DNA from: Porphyra umbilicalis
Lineage: Eukaryota > Rhodophyta > Bangiophyceae > Bangiales > Bangiaceae
Length of the DNA stretch: 64,000 nt
NCBI GenBank assembly: GCA_002049455.2
Contig: KV918918.1
Coordinates: 62,001-126,000 of the forward strand
Direction of reading: 5' to 3'
The notes below the pieces were generated by a model. The model made no database searches, was not told where the DNA came from, and worked only from the letters and a program-made list of their open reading frames with translations. Shown piece by piece: positions 32,565 to 45,354 of this stretch (position 1 is its first letter; the number at the start of each line of letters is the position of its first letter). The position numbers were made by a program, and so were the translations under genes.

Positions 32565-33716
32565 GTGCCACGAACTACTCTTCACCGATCTTTCCCCCGT
32601 TTTGGACTTCGAGCATCAGTTCGTGTCAGACGATGCAGCGCAAGCAGGATGCAGGGTCACACGGTTTCGACCTGTCCACTGGTTCAAGACCTTTCTTATC
32701 AATGTGTCACGCGTTGTGGGCAGACGACGTGCACGGTGTGCCCAGTGGCATGTATGACATGCGAGATCCCGGGCCACGCAGAGGACATGCAGTCATGCGT
32801 GATTCCCAAGGGGCATGAGGCCACGTTCGTGTGCGAAATGCACGATATTGCTGCGATACATGCCCGGCTCCAAGTGATCATCGATTCCCGGGAGCTGACG
32901 CCTCGCCAATTGAAAGAGAAGCGGGCTCGCGCCAAGAAGTATCTAATCGCAACGGCTGGTGATTCTGGGTGTGAGTCGCACGTGGCGTTCCACGTCGCCA
33001 GATCGACGATAGTCGACGACGCGGGATCGGGCGGAGCGGCAGCTCAGCCGCGGATCCGCGATGCAGATGCTGCGGGCGCGGCCGCGCCGGACACCGAGGC
33101 GAATCCCGGGGCTTCCCGGCTCGCTGGCGCCCTTGCAGCGGACCGCGTGCGCCACGGAGATCGCGCTGTACCGGAGCCCCCGGTTGTTCCGGCATTTGGC
33201 AGGGCTCACACAGTCGAGGAGGCGCGAGCGGCGGCCCTTGGCACTCTTGACCGAACGTTTTGGTCATTGCAACAGCCGAAGTACACCCCGGCTGAGCGTA
33301 AGAGCTTGAGCGACGTCTTTCGGACTGTTGGGGTGCAAGCGAGGCGTGCCGGTGCGAACGTTGAGATCTACGGGTCAGAGAACCCCTAATCTATTCGCTC
33401 TGGTGCTCAGCTTCGCACTTCTGGGCTGACGTTGGTGCATATATCGGACATTGAGCTCGCGTCTCAAGTGAGGGACACCTTGAACGCGTTTTTATGTGCC
33501 CCTAATCGCTTCTACGGTCAAGCTCCATCCGCTTAGTCACTCGAGACCCCTGATCTTGTGGCCACCCTGATGAAGTGCGCCGACAGCGCCGGCCTCAAGA
33601 CTGTTTCAAACCGAGCGGCGCTGACGCAGTTTGTCACTGAGATCCTCCTCGGGAGCGAAAGCCTCCAGACGCTGTTGAATGTACGTTTTCTGTCACACCG
33701 AAGACCAGCACGATAA
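32565..33716 (+). pseudogene. Decayed unknown coding region with Cys-rich start
   Basis: One frame runs 384 codons and is interrupted by TAA at 33,387-33,389 and TAG at 33,534-33,536. The sequence looks coding on both sides of each stop (TPAERKSLSDVFRTVGVQAR before; SNRAALTQFVTEILLGSESL after). Near the start is a Cys cluster (CVTRCGQTTCTVCPVACMTC ... C ... CEMH) that could bind zinc. A low-complexity Ala/Asp linker follows. I do not recognise the family. The surrounding transposon remnants suggest a mobile-element origin, but nothing proves it. Confidence 0.4.
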
Positions 33717-34033
33717 GTCCATGACATCCGCCGTGCCTATAAAGAAACGTACACGCAACGTATACTCACTCTGCCTCTGACACAATATCGACCGATGACG
33801 TCTTTGGTGAAGCATCTGGAACTTCGCAATGACGCTCACATGTGCGCTGCAATGGTCCCCAGCTCGCGCGATTACCTGAGCGGCGCTCTTTCGAGCCGCA
33901 CCCCCACTGACGGATGCCATTCTGCGGTCGCCTCATCTCAGGAGTAGCCACAAGCGACCAGCTTTCAAAGCTCATGCACTAACTGCCCAGAAACGCGAAC
34001 CGGTCATTCCTGTGTCTTCTTGTCTGGTATTCG

Positions 34034-34300
34034 TGCTTCTGATGGCACCACTGAACTCGGCAGGGGCGAAAACGCCAGGCTCCGCCGCTAGCGCTCGCCG
34101 CCGCTCAGCCCGCGACAGGATGTTGCATGCGGGCCGGCGGCGGGATCCTTGCACGACGGCCGGCGTGATTGGGCCGGCCGCGGTGGCGGTTTGGCGGTCG
34201 GAGGGGCGGTGTCAGGGGTTGTCTGTGCGGTGCGGGACGCCAGAGGGATGCGACAGTGGCGTCATTACGGCCGTGATGGCGGTGGCGAACGCAGTGTGAG
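34034..34300 (+). repeat. Direct repeat, unit 1
   Basis: Shares long blocks with unit 2 at 34,517-34,740 (ctgatggcaccactgaactc; gcaggggcgaaaacgccagg; gacggccggcgtgattgggc; ends gcagtgtgag). It is ~43 bp longer than unit 2 in the middle. Confidence 0.85.
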
Positions 34301-34516
34301 GGTGTGTGCCTGCATCCTTAGGCACGTCAGAGAGCCTGGGGATGGCGCCAGTGGCTCAGTGTCCGGTTGTGAGCGCACCGAAGAATTGAGGAGGACGTTG
34401 CGCATCCCGTTCAGTGGTCGCCGGAGCCGGTGGTACGCGGGGAATGCGTGAAACGCAGACACTAACACACCTTGGATACAAAACCCCGCTTTTATGTGCC
34501 TTCCTGTATGATTATT

Positions 34517-34740
34517 GTGTTTCTGATGGCACCACTGAACTCGGCAGGGGCGAAAACGCCAGGCACCGCCGCGAGCGCTCGCCGCCGCGCCGCCCGCAAC
34601 GGGATGTTGCATGCGGGCCGGCGGCGGGGGCCTGGCACGACGGCCGGCGTGATTGGGCTTGTGGGTGCGGTGCGGGACACCAGAGGGATGCGACAGTGGC
34701 TTCATTACGGCCGTGGTGGCATTGGCGAACGCAGTGTGAG
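34517..34740 (+). repeat. Direct repeat, unit 2
   Basis: Second copy of the unit at 34,034-34,300, starting ~483 bp further right, ~88-90% identical by eye outside the length difference. Confidence 0.85.
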
Positions 34741-36249
34741 GTCAAACCGCTCAGTCTCTTCCTCCAAGATTGCGAGCATCAGTCGGGACGTGTCCACAAA
34801 TGACGACGAGTGGCGGCACGATCCCGACGACGGTGCGTCAGCACTGTCACCAATTGATGGTGAAAAAGCGCCTACGGCGCCGGTGGGGTCGCGGGGGGTG
34901 CAACCGGGTGGGGCGTCGGAGCGAGGAGGCGTGCACACATCGGTGGCGTTGAATCGAGGGGAGTTGGCGAGGTCCACAGAGTCACTGCGAGCGACGACCG
35001 CGCCGAGCGCTAGGGGGGCTGTTGATGGAGGTGTGGCCGCTTGAGGGGGCATCAGGGCATCTCCAAGAAATCCGATTGGTGGGACCGTCTTACGGCAACC
35101 GCCAGCTGCAGAGAGCCCTGCCGCAACGTCGATCGTCACGCCGACAGGATGAGCCACAACAGCTTGGTAGTCGGCCAGCTCCCCGCGCTACTTCTGGGCC
35201 TCTTCGGGTACGTAGGCCATGGCCTCCAGCATCCGTGCCCCCTTCACTGTGCTCGATGACACAGCAAAGCGGAGCCGGCTTGTCTTGAGCGACTGCAGGG
35301 AGTCGTTCGCGCCGGCATGGATGGTTCTCTCCGCACACAGCGCCACCAGCGTTGCCCCATCCGTCGAAGCACTGATCAACAGCTGTGGCGGCACGGGAGA
35401 GAGGCACACCTCAGAGGGAGTGTCCCCGTTGGCTCGAACGCTGCTCGCTCCGCCCTGCGTCCCCGACTTCACGCCAGCATGAAGGTCCGTCTCAAGTGTG
35501 CCGACGCCACGGGTGACACGGCGAGATGCCTTGGCCGCCGCTCGTCTTGCCGCCGCCAACCGACCAGCAGCCCTGGCTGCGACAGCGGCCGTAACCAGAC
35601 CAGTGATAGCGACCAAGGCGGCGAGGCAGGCGGCCTCGGCGGGCTGCTCCCGTCAGGTGTCGGGGGAGGTAGACAGCTGCAGTGGACGAGCCCGTGAAGC
35701 CGCCGGGGACGCGGCGTCCCTATCACTCGGATGGATGGGCGGGGCCTGGTGCGCGCCAACCGAACTAATGGCGACATCATCACGCGGAGCATCACAATGA
35801 CGAGTTCCAGGGGCGCCAGTGGGGTGTACCGGGGTGCCGGGGGGGTGGGGATGAGTTGGGGTGGGCAACCACTGCGTTGGAAAATCCGCGACGTGGTCGA
35901 CCGCCGCTGGGTACATGGTCAGGGGAGGGTGTGAAGTGGGCACACCAGTTTGACTGCCAGAGAGTCTCCAAAGATCGGCACGTGTCGGACGGCGATTAAG
36001 ATAGTTGATCGCTGCGCCCTGGAAAGCAAGCGGTCCTGTACCACCCGTCGGCACGGCTTGCCGTGATGGGTGACCAATGTAGGTCGTGCGGTGCGGCTGA
36101 GCTGGCCGCCTCTGCCCTGTTGCGCCCCCTCTGGGGGACGCCTGCTGAGTGCGCGGTGCGGCTGGCCATCTCGGTTGGCGTGCCGATTGCACCCGCGGCT
36201 GACCCGCTGGTCCCTGCGGGTGCGACCACTGTGGGCAAGGTGCGACCAA
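34705..36249 (-). pseudogene. Decayed unknown coding region, minus strand
   Basis: Three open pieces (36,249-35,653, 35,616-35,188, 35,157-34,705) lie in one frame, broken by a TGA and a TAG, for a total of ~515 codons. The start is Pro/Gln-rich (INYLNRRPTRADLWRLSGSQ is its most complex stretch). The middle is Ala/Arg-rich, and the end is Ser/Asp-rich with SRLMLAILEEETERFDL. The C-terminal end overlaps direct repeat unit 2. I recognise no family. The length of one shared frame with only two stops is the main evidence that it was coding. Confidence 0.35.
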
Positions 36250-36326
36250 GTCTCACAGACTGGAGTCTGGCGTGCTGGGTCCCGTCCCCCCCTTGCCGCC
36301 GTGCCTCGCCACCAACCTCCCAGACA

Positions 36327-39300
36327 CACGCCTAGTTAAGCCGGCACTTCTGGGTCTGAGCTTTACACCAGCGCCCGAAAAGCTCAGCTGTGACATGCTA
36401 CAATTCTAGTGGTCGAGAAGCAATTGAGCCGCGTCCCCTTTTTTTTCGCGCGTCCCCTTTTTTTCCCCTTCTCGATGGCCTCTCCGGGAGGGTTGACAGA
36501 CCCCCTAGAATGGTCTGTGATCCAAACATGGTCGGGGCCGGCGAATCACAATTTGCTCACGCCTCGTCATTACTGGAGCATGCAGGCGCATGACCACCGT
36601 TCCCTTGAAAGTGCTGTTCTTCGTCTCGGAGACTGCGGGCTTGCCGCAGTGCGGCGCAAAAAAGCGGACGCCAGTGAAGTTGGGATGTATGCCAGTAAAT
36701 GATGCCGCTGACCAGTGGATGCTGATTGGAGGGGAGTGGGAAAGTGAGGGGGGGGGAGGGATCAAGCGCTTGGGACATGGAAAAACCTTGGCAGAAGAGG
36801 GGCACTCACCCTTCCCCCCACCCCTGTTCGGTCATGTTGGTCGGCCTTCCGATGGTCCAACCTTCAAATCGAAGCCACGTTCAGGTCCTGCATCCTCTTG
36901 TACCCCCGGCAATAAGTACGGGGGGGGAGGTGCGGACCATGCGGAGCACCTACATGAAAGCTCCCGCTCTACTTCCGCAGACACAGTCGGTGTGGTGAGC
37001 CAGAGTGTGCGAAGTGGTTCTGACGACTTTGGCTCTGATGTGTCCCTTTCGAAAAACAGCAACGAGGTCCATAACTCATGTCGTCCAGTGTTTCCAGTTT
37101 GTTTGGGGCTGCGCTCGGGTTTCTCTCTCGTGTAAATGGCATCTAGTGCTGCTTGAGAGAAGACGACACGCGACAACTGAGCGACAACATGCTCACTGGG
37201 GTCGCCCTAATGGATACACAGTGTTCATGGCAAGACTGTAGTCATGCCGTGAACAGACCGAGGAACGACGACACAGCCCGACCACCCGAGCTGGGATGGT
37301 GGGGATTCGGGTGAGGTGGTCCAGATAAGGTGGTTCTACCCCAGCTGGGATTGTCGTGATGCGACTTCGTTCCTCGCTGACATTCCTGGGAGCCATTCAA
37401 ATGTTCATTGCTGCACCTATCCTTAAAGGCCAGTGAGAGGTCATGTCGCTCTCCACGTTTCATGACTGCTGGAACCATTGGCGCCCACTCTGAAAGATGA
37501 CGGCTTAGGCTGACAGAACATTGAGCGACCGATGAGCTATTGTACTTGAGGAGTATATTTTATTGGTTGTATTTGAGCAACCCGAGCGGGAGCCACAGGT
37601 CTGTTCAAAACCCAGAAGAGCCGATGCACCCACTGCTAACTAGGCGTGGACAGGCGGCGCAGCGAGCTTGGGCGGTTCAGTGGTGCAGGCACGGGTATGC
37701 AAGAATCGCCACGCATCCACTGCTGGTGAAACGCGCGCAGGCGACGCCCTGCCACCCTCTTGCTGACTGATGGTGGCTGGTCCGGCGCCACCCACCAATG
37801 CCCCGCATTCTGTGTCTGCAGCTGGTGCAAGTACCGCTGCGGATGCAACACCGCCAATTATTTGCGCTGCCGACCGTCGCCCGCGCTGTGCCACTCCGCG
37901 CGCACTCTTGGGGCCAGATATCGCGGATGGCACGGGTGTTTTTAGGTCGTTCATTCACCACATGTTGGAGAAGGCAGCGGCGGTTGGAGGGTCGGTTGCC
38001 ACTCCCGTTGCACCACGTCTCTCTCCGTCTGACACTGTCAGTCAATTTTTTGGGGTGCCTAGCTGCAGCGCAAGCGCCCGCAGATATTGCAGCTCTGGTT
38101 TTAACACAGATGGTTGCAGCCATCTTGGCCAGAACCTTTCCAGCTGCAGTGTCTGTGCGGCATCCCAACGGATGAAATAGCATTTACACCAGTAGCTCCG
38201 CGACTGTGCTAAAACAGCATGTGCGTTAGGGCTAGCGAAACAAACGTTTGGCGGCGGATGGGCGTCGCCACCGGGAGGGTGCGTGGCTCCGACGCACCTG
38301 GAGATGCACGCTAAGGCCAAGTGCTGAAGAGAAGGTTCGGTTGCTGACGTCGCTCGGACAAGCGACACTAAGTTGAACCGGGTCAGGGTGCTTTTTGGTG
38401 AGGCGCTGAGACCGATGGCCAGCCTGCATGCTTTGCGGCAGGCAAGAGCCGTCCTGGTGACAATGCCTAATAACTATGTCTCTTTATTAAACACTGGCGC
38501 TCACCTGGCCCACCTCTCGAAAGCAGTGGAAGGGCGGGTGTCCGACCTGTGGTCCGCAGGGCTGTTCATTGAACGGCATTCGCTCGGAGGCTATCCCTCA
38601 GATTCTCGATCACTAGCTTCCCAGCGATGGGAGGCCCTCGTACTGCGGCTTCTGCCCTTCGGCCGATATGCGAGATAAGCACTCTCATTTGGCTTGGACC
38701 GAGGAGGTGACCGATCCTTGGTGAAGGTCGTACTTGGGTTTTCAACACAGAAATCCCAAACAGGCCGGTAAATACGCTTCTTGTGGCACCGTGCCCTGAG
38801 TCCATGGATAAGTACCATGATGAGCCAGCCATACTGGCTCCCCACGTGGCACAGCTTCTACGTTTCTCCTTCACTAGACTGGTCATATGAGGCTGTATAC
38901 GGGCAGTATCCCTGTTTATCATCAGCGACTGGCCGGCTATATCCAAAACTTTTGGCCACAAGAGCCACAGTGCATCCATGCTTTGCCCTGTGTGCCTCGG
39001 CAGAGAGTGTCCCACCATGGCCCATTGCGACCTGCATGAGGCATATGGGACGCTGCAGGAATTGACCTGTACGTATCTCCCGAGAACGGCGGCGCACTTG
39101 CCGGGAATGCAGGAAGGCTACGGGATTTGGGTCCAGGTTCCGGGAGACCTTGGGTTGGCAACCCATTTCTCCGCGGAGCGGTCTCCAGTGTAGGTCGTGC
39201 CGCCGACCAAAATGGTTCCACTTCCATTCCACCTGACACTTGGTGGTAACGATGGGCTGCTGCAGCGTGCAATCGAATCTGTTACCGAAAGGCCCGGACC

Positions 39301-40390
39301 TGTGGTGGTGCAAGCATGCTGTGCACCGGTTCGCGGCTACTTGAAGCGTCAGCATTGGCATTGAGCCAGTGTCGTACCATGGAGGAGACTTCATTGGACG
39401 GCACTGCCACACTATCCTTGAAAGGAGGGCCGAGATTGTGGCTGCTCTTCGTCCATGGGTGTGCGCCTCCCGGCTAGCAGCCTACCAGCGCGCCTGGAGG
39501 CTCTGGCGGAGAGTTCTGTTAACACTTAATCGAGTGGCAACTATCCCCACGGCCGAGCAAGCCCGTTTTAAGGCCGGTGCTTGGGCATCTGGCAGACTCA
39601 TTTCAGGTTCTTTCCCTTGGTTAAGCACTTCGCCAAAGCTTCATATGCTGTTCGCCCATTCGTGGGAGTTTCTGGGCAGGTGGGGGAGTATGGAGCTCTA
39701 CGAAGAGCAGGCCATTGAGTCATGGTACGGGTTCAATAACAAGCAGGCGCCCCGGTTGACAGCCGGGGCTGCTTTACTCTCGTGCCGGAAGCTGTTGCAG
39801 ACGATGGCGCTGAGTGGTGTCGCGTCGGACGCCCTGAGGCTTTCCAAGGCCCTAATTTGTAAGCGCAGGGTGGCACGCAGCCGTGCCATGCGGTCGGAGA
39901 ACAGGAGATTGCGGCAGAACACGCGGCAGAAGTGCCATGCGACGTTGCAGAAGCGGATGGATGATGGGGCCAAGTTGTCCGAGGACCAGTTCGTCGTAGC
40001 TATTCGAGTAGTGGAGACGTACACAAAGAATTAGATTTTTCCTGCCCCGACGTGCTTCGTGCGCTGCTGTACCGGTGCGGGGGTCCGGGAGCGGGCTCTT
40101 TCACCACTCGGACTGGATGAATGTCGGGCGTTCCGTCTGTGAAGCAGGCAGCTCAGAAGGGACCTTGCACACTTCCATGAGAATGATGCAGTGTTAACTC
40201 GCTTACTCGTCGAACGCCTCTTCCATCTCAAAGTTTGAGCACGTGCTGGCAGGAAGTGTCGCGTGTGAACTTGGCCGATAGTCACATTGGCTGCCAATAG
40301 GATGCACAAATTGTTAGACCAACCCAATCGGGTGGCTTTTTCGGCCTTGAATTCCTAAAGAGCCGCTTCAGGTGCTCTTGACTGGGCGTG
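36327..40390 (+). mobile_element. DNA transposon B of the CACGCCCAGTTAAG family
   Basis: Left end CACGCCTAGTTAAG at 36,327; right end the inverted CTTGACTGGGCGTG ending at 40,390. Each differs by one base from the family TIR CACGCCCAGTTAAG. The 4-bp flanks do not match (gaca/tgat), fitting an old copy. It encloses a decayed transposase homologous to that of element A and in the same relation to the ends (C-terminus ~360 bp from the nearer TIR, against ~390 bp in A). 4,064 bp. Confidence 0.65.
37798..40034 (+). pseudogene. Transposase of element B, decayed
   Basis: Homologous pieces in order with element A: LTQMVAAILARTFPAAVSVR (~38,100-38,160; A has LQQIAAAILLHDCPPEFRVK); NTGAHLAHLSKAVEGRVSDL (~38,490-38,550; A has STGAHLVNLKEAVAEKLIAL); CLGRECPTMAHCDLHEAYGTLQEL (~38,990-39,065; A has CYSTKTACALHAELDERFGTLQDL), in another frame; and an intact 221-codon end, 39,369-40,034 (FPWLSTSPKLHMLFAHSWEF; MELYEEQAIESWYGFNNKQA). 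Several frameshifts and stops lie between 38,160 and 39,369. The C-terminal piece keeps the final acidic E of the DDE triad. Not functional. Confidence 0.75.
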
Positions 40391-41452
40391 TGATCACGAC
40401 TCAGCGGTCTTTGTCCCGGCTGCCGCCAAATTTTGGAGGTCAGCTTTATGTGATCGAGGTCCGGAATGCTCTGATTACCTTTATCGATATCCGCTGCCCG
40501 CATGCAGGTTCACTTGACAGGAATATTTGCCAATCAACCTCATATTGTTCTTCCTTTAAAGGTTTGTACTATTTTTTTGTTCGCGGCTTCAACTGTGTGC
40601 CGTGCCGGATCATGAAACATTCGCGCACATTGCACCACTGCGCCAGCGTCTTGTTGTCGCTTAGCTGCGGCCTTGATACGTCTTCCCTACTGCACGTGTC
40701 TGGCTCAGCAACCAGGATATAATGGATATCTACGCTGTCCTGGTCAAGTACGAGGAGATGTGTGAGGAAGCGACGGCGTGGCACCCGTGTGGCGAGGAGC
40801 AGACCAAGGTCTACTGTGAACTGTGTGCCACCATTCGACCTCACGTCTGCCACCAAACTCGAGACCACTACTCCAGCGAAGAGCTGAAGTCGCTCGTGAT
40901 CGGAACACATAGAGGTGTCCAAGGTGTGCCGCGTGGAGAACGGCGAGGACGACTCTGTGTGTGAGGAGCAGGCAGCTCACCGGAGAAGTGTGGACGCGCT
41001 GACGCGGTCGCTCCAGGTGGACGGGTGCATTGCGAGCAAGTAAACATACGAAAATCTACGCACCAACACCCGGGCAGGAAAGAAGAAGCACCAGTCAGCG
41101 CAGGGAAAGAATCAGGACCAGTGCATTGAGCGCAAGACAAACGCAGCGACCCCGCAAAAAGACGCTCCGTCGCCAGGTTTTCTCGGACCAGCAAACGCAG
41201 CAGGGCCAGTAGACCGCCATGGCGTCGGCACAGCTCGGCCCATATGCGACCGGGCTTTCTTGCCGATTCAATCGGCACGCCACAGGCGGAAGTAAATGCC
41301 ATGAAGGCGTCTATGACCAAGGTGGACGATGCTGACCCCACTCCCCCGCCGTCGGCGTTCGTGCAGATACCAGACGGGAGCAGCGACTAGTTGAGCTCTT
41401 CGTCGAGTGCCAGTGGCGCGGGCGGTGCGCGGCGCGGGGAACGCGATGGGGC
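40391..41452. other. Spacer between transposons B and A
   Basis: Holds one 80-codon Cys-rich frame (40,722-40,964 plus, with CELCATIRPHVC) of unknown status. Otherwise nothing recognisable. Confidence 0.4.
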
Positions 41453-44400
41453 CACGCCCAGTTAAGACGGGGCTTCCTGTCCGATCTGGGTTCCACAGCA
41501 AATTATCGCATCTGGTTGGCCCCCTGGAACAATTCTGAACGTCGATTGGCTCCAGCTCTCCATGTCAGAATCATTGCGAAATCTTGGAGTCATTCATCGC
41601 CCAGGCTTGAAGAACGCGAGAACCCGGCCCCAGGTAGCAGCGAAGGGGGTGATCATTGAGTCGTGGCAGCGAGAAACATCGAAACAAGCTTTGAAAACAT
41701 AAATGGCGGATTCTGTTCTCGTGATCGCGAGGTGGATGACGCCTAGCTGCGTAGAGATGAGTCCCAGACTGAAGTCACAACGGAAAGGATAAAGGACACA
41801 TTCGTTACAGTCGGCATGGTCTTGAGAGCAAAGCTATCTTTGTCATTACCGCCCCATCACCAACCGTGCCAAGAATGTCGCAAACGTCCGATCACCCTCG
41901 GAAAATATCGACTGCGCCCACTGCCGGCCTTCCTGAATGGCCAACTCACGCGGAGCCCGACACTCGTCTGCACAACCCCTATTCACTCTTAGTCTCCGAT
42001 CGGTAGCCTTGCGTGCCCGTCTGGCCCCGTCTTTCGCCGGACGTCTCGTGGTTCTCATGAGACTGGCGTCGCTCGCCTCTCGGGCAATCGGCATCGCCCG
42101 AACCAGATTAGCGCACCCATCCGCCTCAGTCGCAGCCGAGAACTTAGCCGCATTTTGGTTGTAGAATCCATGCCAAGCCTCAATGGACTGCTCGCCCTAG
42201 ATGCCAATACTGCCAAACCGGGACAGGAAATCAGCAGCGTGCCGAAACAGGATGTGCAACTTCGGGGAAATAGACACCCAGGGAAAGCACAGCTTCAGGT
42301 GGCGAACAAACAGGTCGGCGCAGCTGCGGAAGTCCCTCACCTCCACGGGGCTCACGTCCACAGCCCTGTTCAAGGTCCGCAGCAGTTTTCGCCAAAGAGC
42401 CCACAACCGCTTATACGCGACGTGGTCTCTTTCTGGTACAAGACCGGGCGGGGTGCGTAAGACAGCGTCACCGCCTTCGGCGATGGCGTGACAGGCGCGC
42501 CCTATGAACACCCCCTCGTGGTAAGGCGCAGGAGAGACGCGCACAGACGTTCGTAGCGTCTCAGCAAGCTCATACGCGTAAGGTAGCCCCACAGCGCGCC
42601 CACGACAGGATATGATCAGCTCCACAGCCAACCGCAAAAGGCGGGTCGTCACTCCCATTGTGATGTGAAGAGGAATCGGAACGACTTGCCGAGGATCTAA
42701 GGACAGCAGCGGCGCCCTAGCGATAGACCGGTGAGCGTCCTGAGAGAGCCTCGAGGTAGTCGCGTTAAGTAGGGCCGCGGGAGCGAAGGTGTCAGCCATG
42801 GTGCACAAGTGCTCAGCCTTTCGTAGATTGGTAGCGGCGGGCAACTCCAGGTCTTGCAGGGTCCCGAACCGCTCGTCTAACTCGGCGTGCAACGCGCAGG
42901 CAGTCTTAGTACTGTAGCACATGAGGCATGGCATTGTTGCACTTGCCCCTTTGTGCCCATGACAAGTACACAGGGCCTCGTAGTCACCCGTTAAAAACAA
43001 TCTCACAGCGCGCCGCTCGCCATTCACGACGACGCCGTCGCGCACATGGTCCCGTACGTGCTGCAGATGCTCCTTCTGCATCTCGGATACCTCATCGTAG
43101 GAATCCTTCTCCGCCGGGCAGACAGCGACGAGGATGGTATTACTGAGCCGGTGGGGGTGCTTCTGGTTTGCCAGCACCAGAACGACTTTCACTGAGCTAG
43201 GAGAGCCCCCTTTATCAAATCCCAACGCGAGGTGAACATCCTTCATGTTAGGCGGGGTTGACGCCTCCAGAGGGCAGCTGCCACTACCCACCGACGATGG
43301 TGAGTAGGCCTCCGTTTGAGGAATTGGCACCAAGTCGGCGCCACGAATGAGACGCTCCACGAATCCATTGGAAACGCTCAGAGCAATCAGCTTCTCAGCG
43401 ACCGCTTCCTTAAGGTTGACCAGATGAGCTCCTGTACTTGTCACGGTGACGCGTTTTGCCGGTAGATCAGCCAATCGGTCACGTGCAGCTCTCAAAACCG
43501 GTTGGCTCGCGAGACCCGCACGCGACCCACCAAGCCCACGCCGGATGCCATTAAAGGCTGTCAGGCTCACTCCGTAGGTCTCGATAAGTCCAAGGTGCTG
43601 CTCTGGGGTCAGTGGGAGTGGTTGAGCGGCCTTGCTACGTCGCCTCTGAGCCACGGTCGCGCGACCGCTCGCGACCGCTCCCAGCGCTACGGATTGCACA
43701 TTAGAAGCCACGTCAGCATCCTCCTGGGACCCGACCACCTTAGGCAGTAGGCTAGAGCCAATCGCACTTCGATGATAGCGCTGACTGCGCTTCACACGTG
43801 CCTTATGTGGCGACATCCGCTGAACGTACACGCTTTCGCGACCGTTCGCCCGCTTAACGCGAAACTCAGGTGGACAGTCGTGTAGCAAGATGGCCGCCGC
43901 AATCTGCTGCAGTGTCGGACCGTCGCGGTCTTTCCAAAACGCGCCACTGCGGAGAAGCACGAAAAAATCCGAGCAGCTAGGCGAATGAGGTGGAGGGGCA
44001 CGGACTGACGCAATCGCTGATTGGGCCGCCTTCAGCTGCTCGTTCAGGCGGACGACACACCGCCTCTAAAGATCAGATTGGTTCAGCGCCTCTGCACGCT
44101 CGCGTATCAATGTGCACACGCGTGCGGCAAGGTGGGAGAGTCTTGGTCCTGCCGAAACGTGAGTGGTCGCCAATGAGCTGGCCAGTGACGAGCCACCGAC
44201 GGGAGCACTGCCAGACGCCGCGCTGGAGTGACCACGGCAATTCTCACACGAGATTGGGGCCACAAAAGTCGGCGTGGCCGAAGGTGGCACAGGGCCATCG
44301 ACGACATTCGTCTCTGCGGGAGCCTTGCGTAGCCGTGCCCGCTTACTCCGACAGTAACAGCGGTCGCAAGTACCGTGCGGAATACCAAAATCTTCGGTGG

Positions 44401-45354
44401 CTCGTAGGGACTTGCAGGGGATGGCACGCAGCGTACGCACGCATGCGAGCAGCACCTCGTCCAGCTCGGGAAAAGCTCGGTTTTGCCAGGCTCGCAGTCC
44501 ATTACTGGGCCGTAGAAAGGCGTCTGAGCATCCCGTGCAGCGATACGCCAAGACAGCTCCAGGGAACTCGCTCCTGATAGCAGCATCGGACAGACTGCAG
44601 GTGGAACGCAAAGTACATGAGAGAAAGAAGAGCAACAGAGCGCTTTGTAATAGTGTGAGCATACGGACAGCGTATGTGGATTGACACCTGTCTCTCGCAA
44701 AATCTGTGGCGCCTCTGCAACAGGCAGGCCCTGCCGATGTCCTTTCTCGCGCCATTCCTTTCGCGTCCTCGCTTGCTTGCCATGTTTTCCGGCGAAGAAC
44801 TCCGAGTATTTTCAGGAGTTATTTCCTGTTGCACCATATTACGCGGAAGTAGAGACGTTGAGGAGTACCATTCAGTCATTAAGCGGAAGAAAAGATGCTC
44901 GTGCACGGATAATGTCAGTAAGGCCATCACGCGATTGCCATTAGCGACATCGTTCGAGTTTACAATCTGCCTTCGTTTGGGTGTCAGCGGCGCACTTACT
45001 CTCGTACGGTCCTGGAAGACGGAGCGGTCGGACGCGAATCGAGAAGGGGGAGGAGGGGGGGGGGGAAGAGGCACGGATGGTGCGTGGCACGTGGATCTGC
45101 TGCGTCCCATGCCTGGACACAAGAGACGGATTGGACGCGGTCGTCACCACGCTGCTCCAGTGGTCGGTTAATTTGACCCTCTGCGTTGGGTCAACAGGGG
45201 TGGGGTCGCACCCCTCTGACAAGCCGTGAGACGGTCCAGTTCTAGGGTCGCGGGTCGCGACCCTTCGCTCCATTCACATTTCTCCACGTAGTCAAGTCAT
45301 TTTCATACACGCCTGTAAGCTTGAAAGCCAGATCGGACACCTTAACTGGGCGTG
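41453..45354 (-). mobile_element. DNA transposon A of the CACGCCCAGTTAAG family
   Basis: Perfect 14-bp terminal inverted repeats: CACGCCCAGTTAAG at 41,453-41,466 and its complement at 45,341-45,354. A second matching block, tgtccgatctgg, lies just inside both ends. It is flanked by the 4-bp duplication gggc (41,449-41,452 and 45,355-45,358). 3,902 bp, with one long minus-strand transposase gene. TIRs starting CAC with a 4-bp duplication fit the CMC group (CACTA/Mirage/Chapaev), in particular Chapaev-like elements. The protein likeness to that group is only suggestive. Confidence 0.88.
41846..44755 (-). pseudogene. DDE-like transposase of element A, two in-frame TAG codons
   Basis: A single minus-strand frame of ~970 codons is interrupted only by TAG at codon 230 (44,066-44,068) and codon 853 (42,197-42,199). 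The N-terminal third has Cys pairs (YRCTGCSDAF; GTCDRCYC) likely to bind zinc or DNA. The candidate catalytic triad is D~514 (LGFDKGGS), D~591 (LTGDYEALC) followed by a Cys/His cluster (CTCHGHKGASATMPCLMC), and E~855 or E~859 (GEQSIEAWHGFYNQ). A conserved SPKLHILFRHAADFLSRFGS precedes the last. The actual start could be further in, since the first ~40 residues look non-conserved. It would cut and rejoin DNA at the TIRs. Element B carries the same protein. If the TAGs are assembly errors or are read through, it may be active. Confidence 0.82.
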
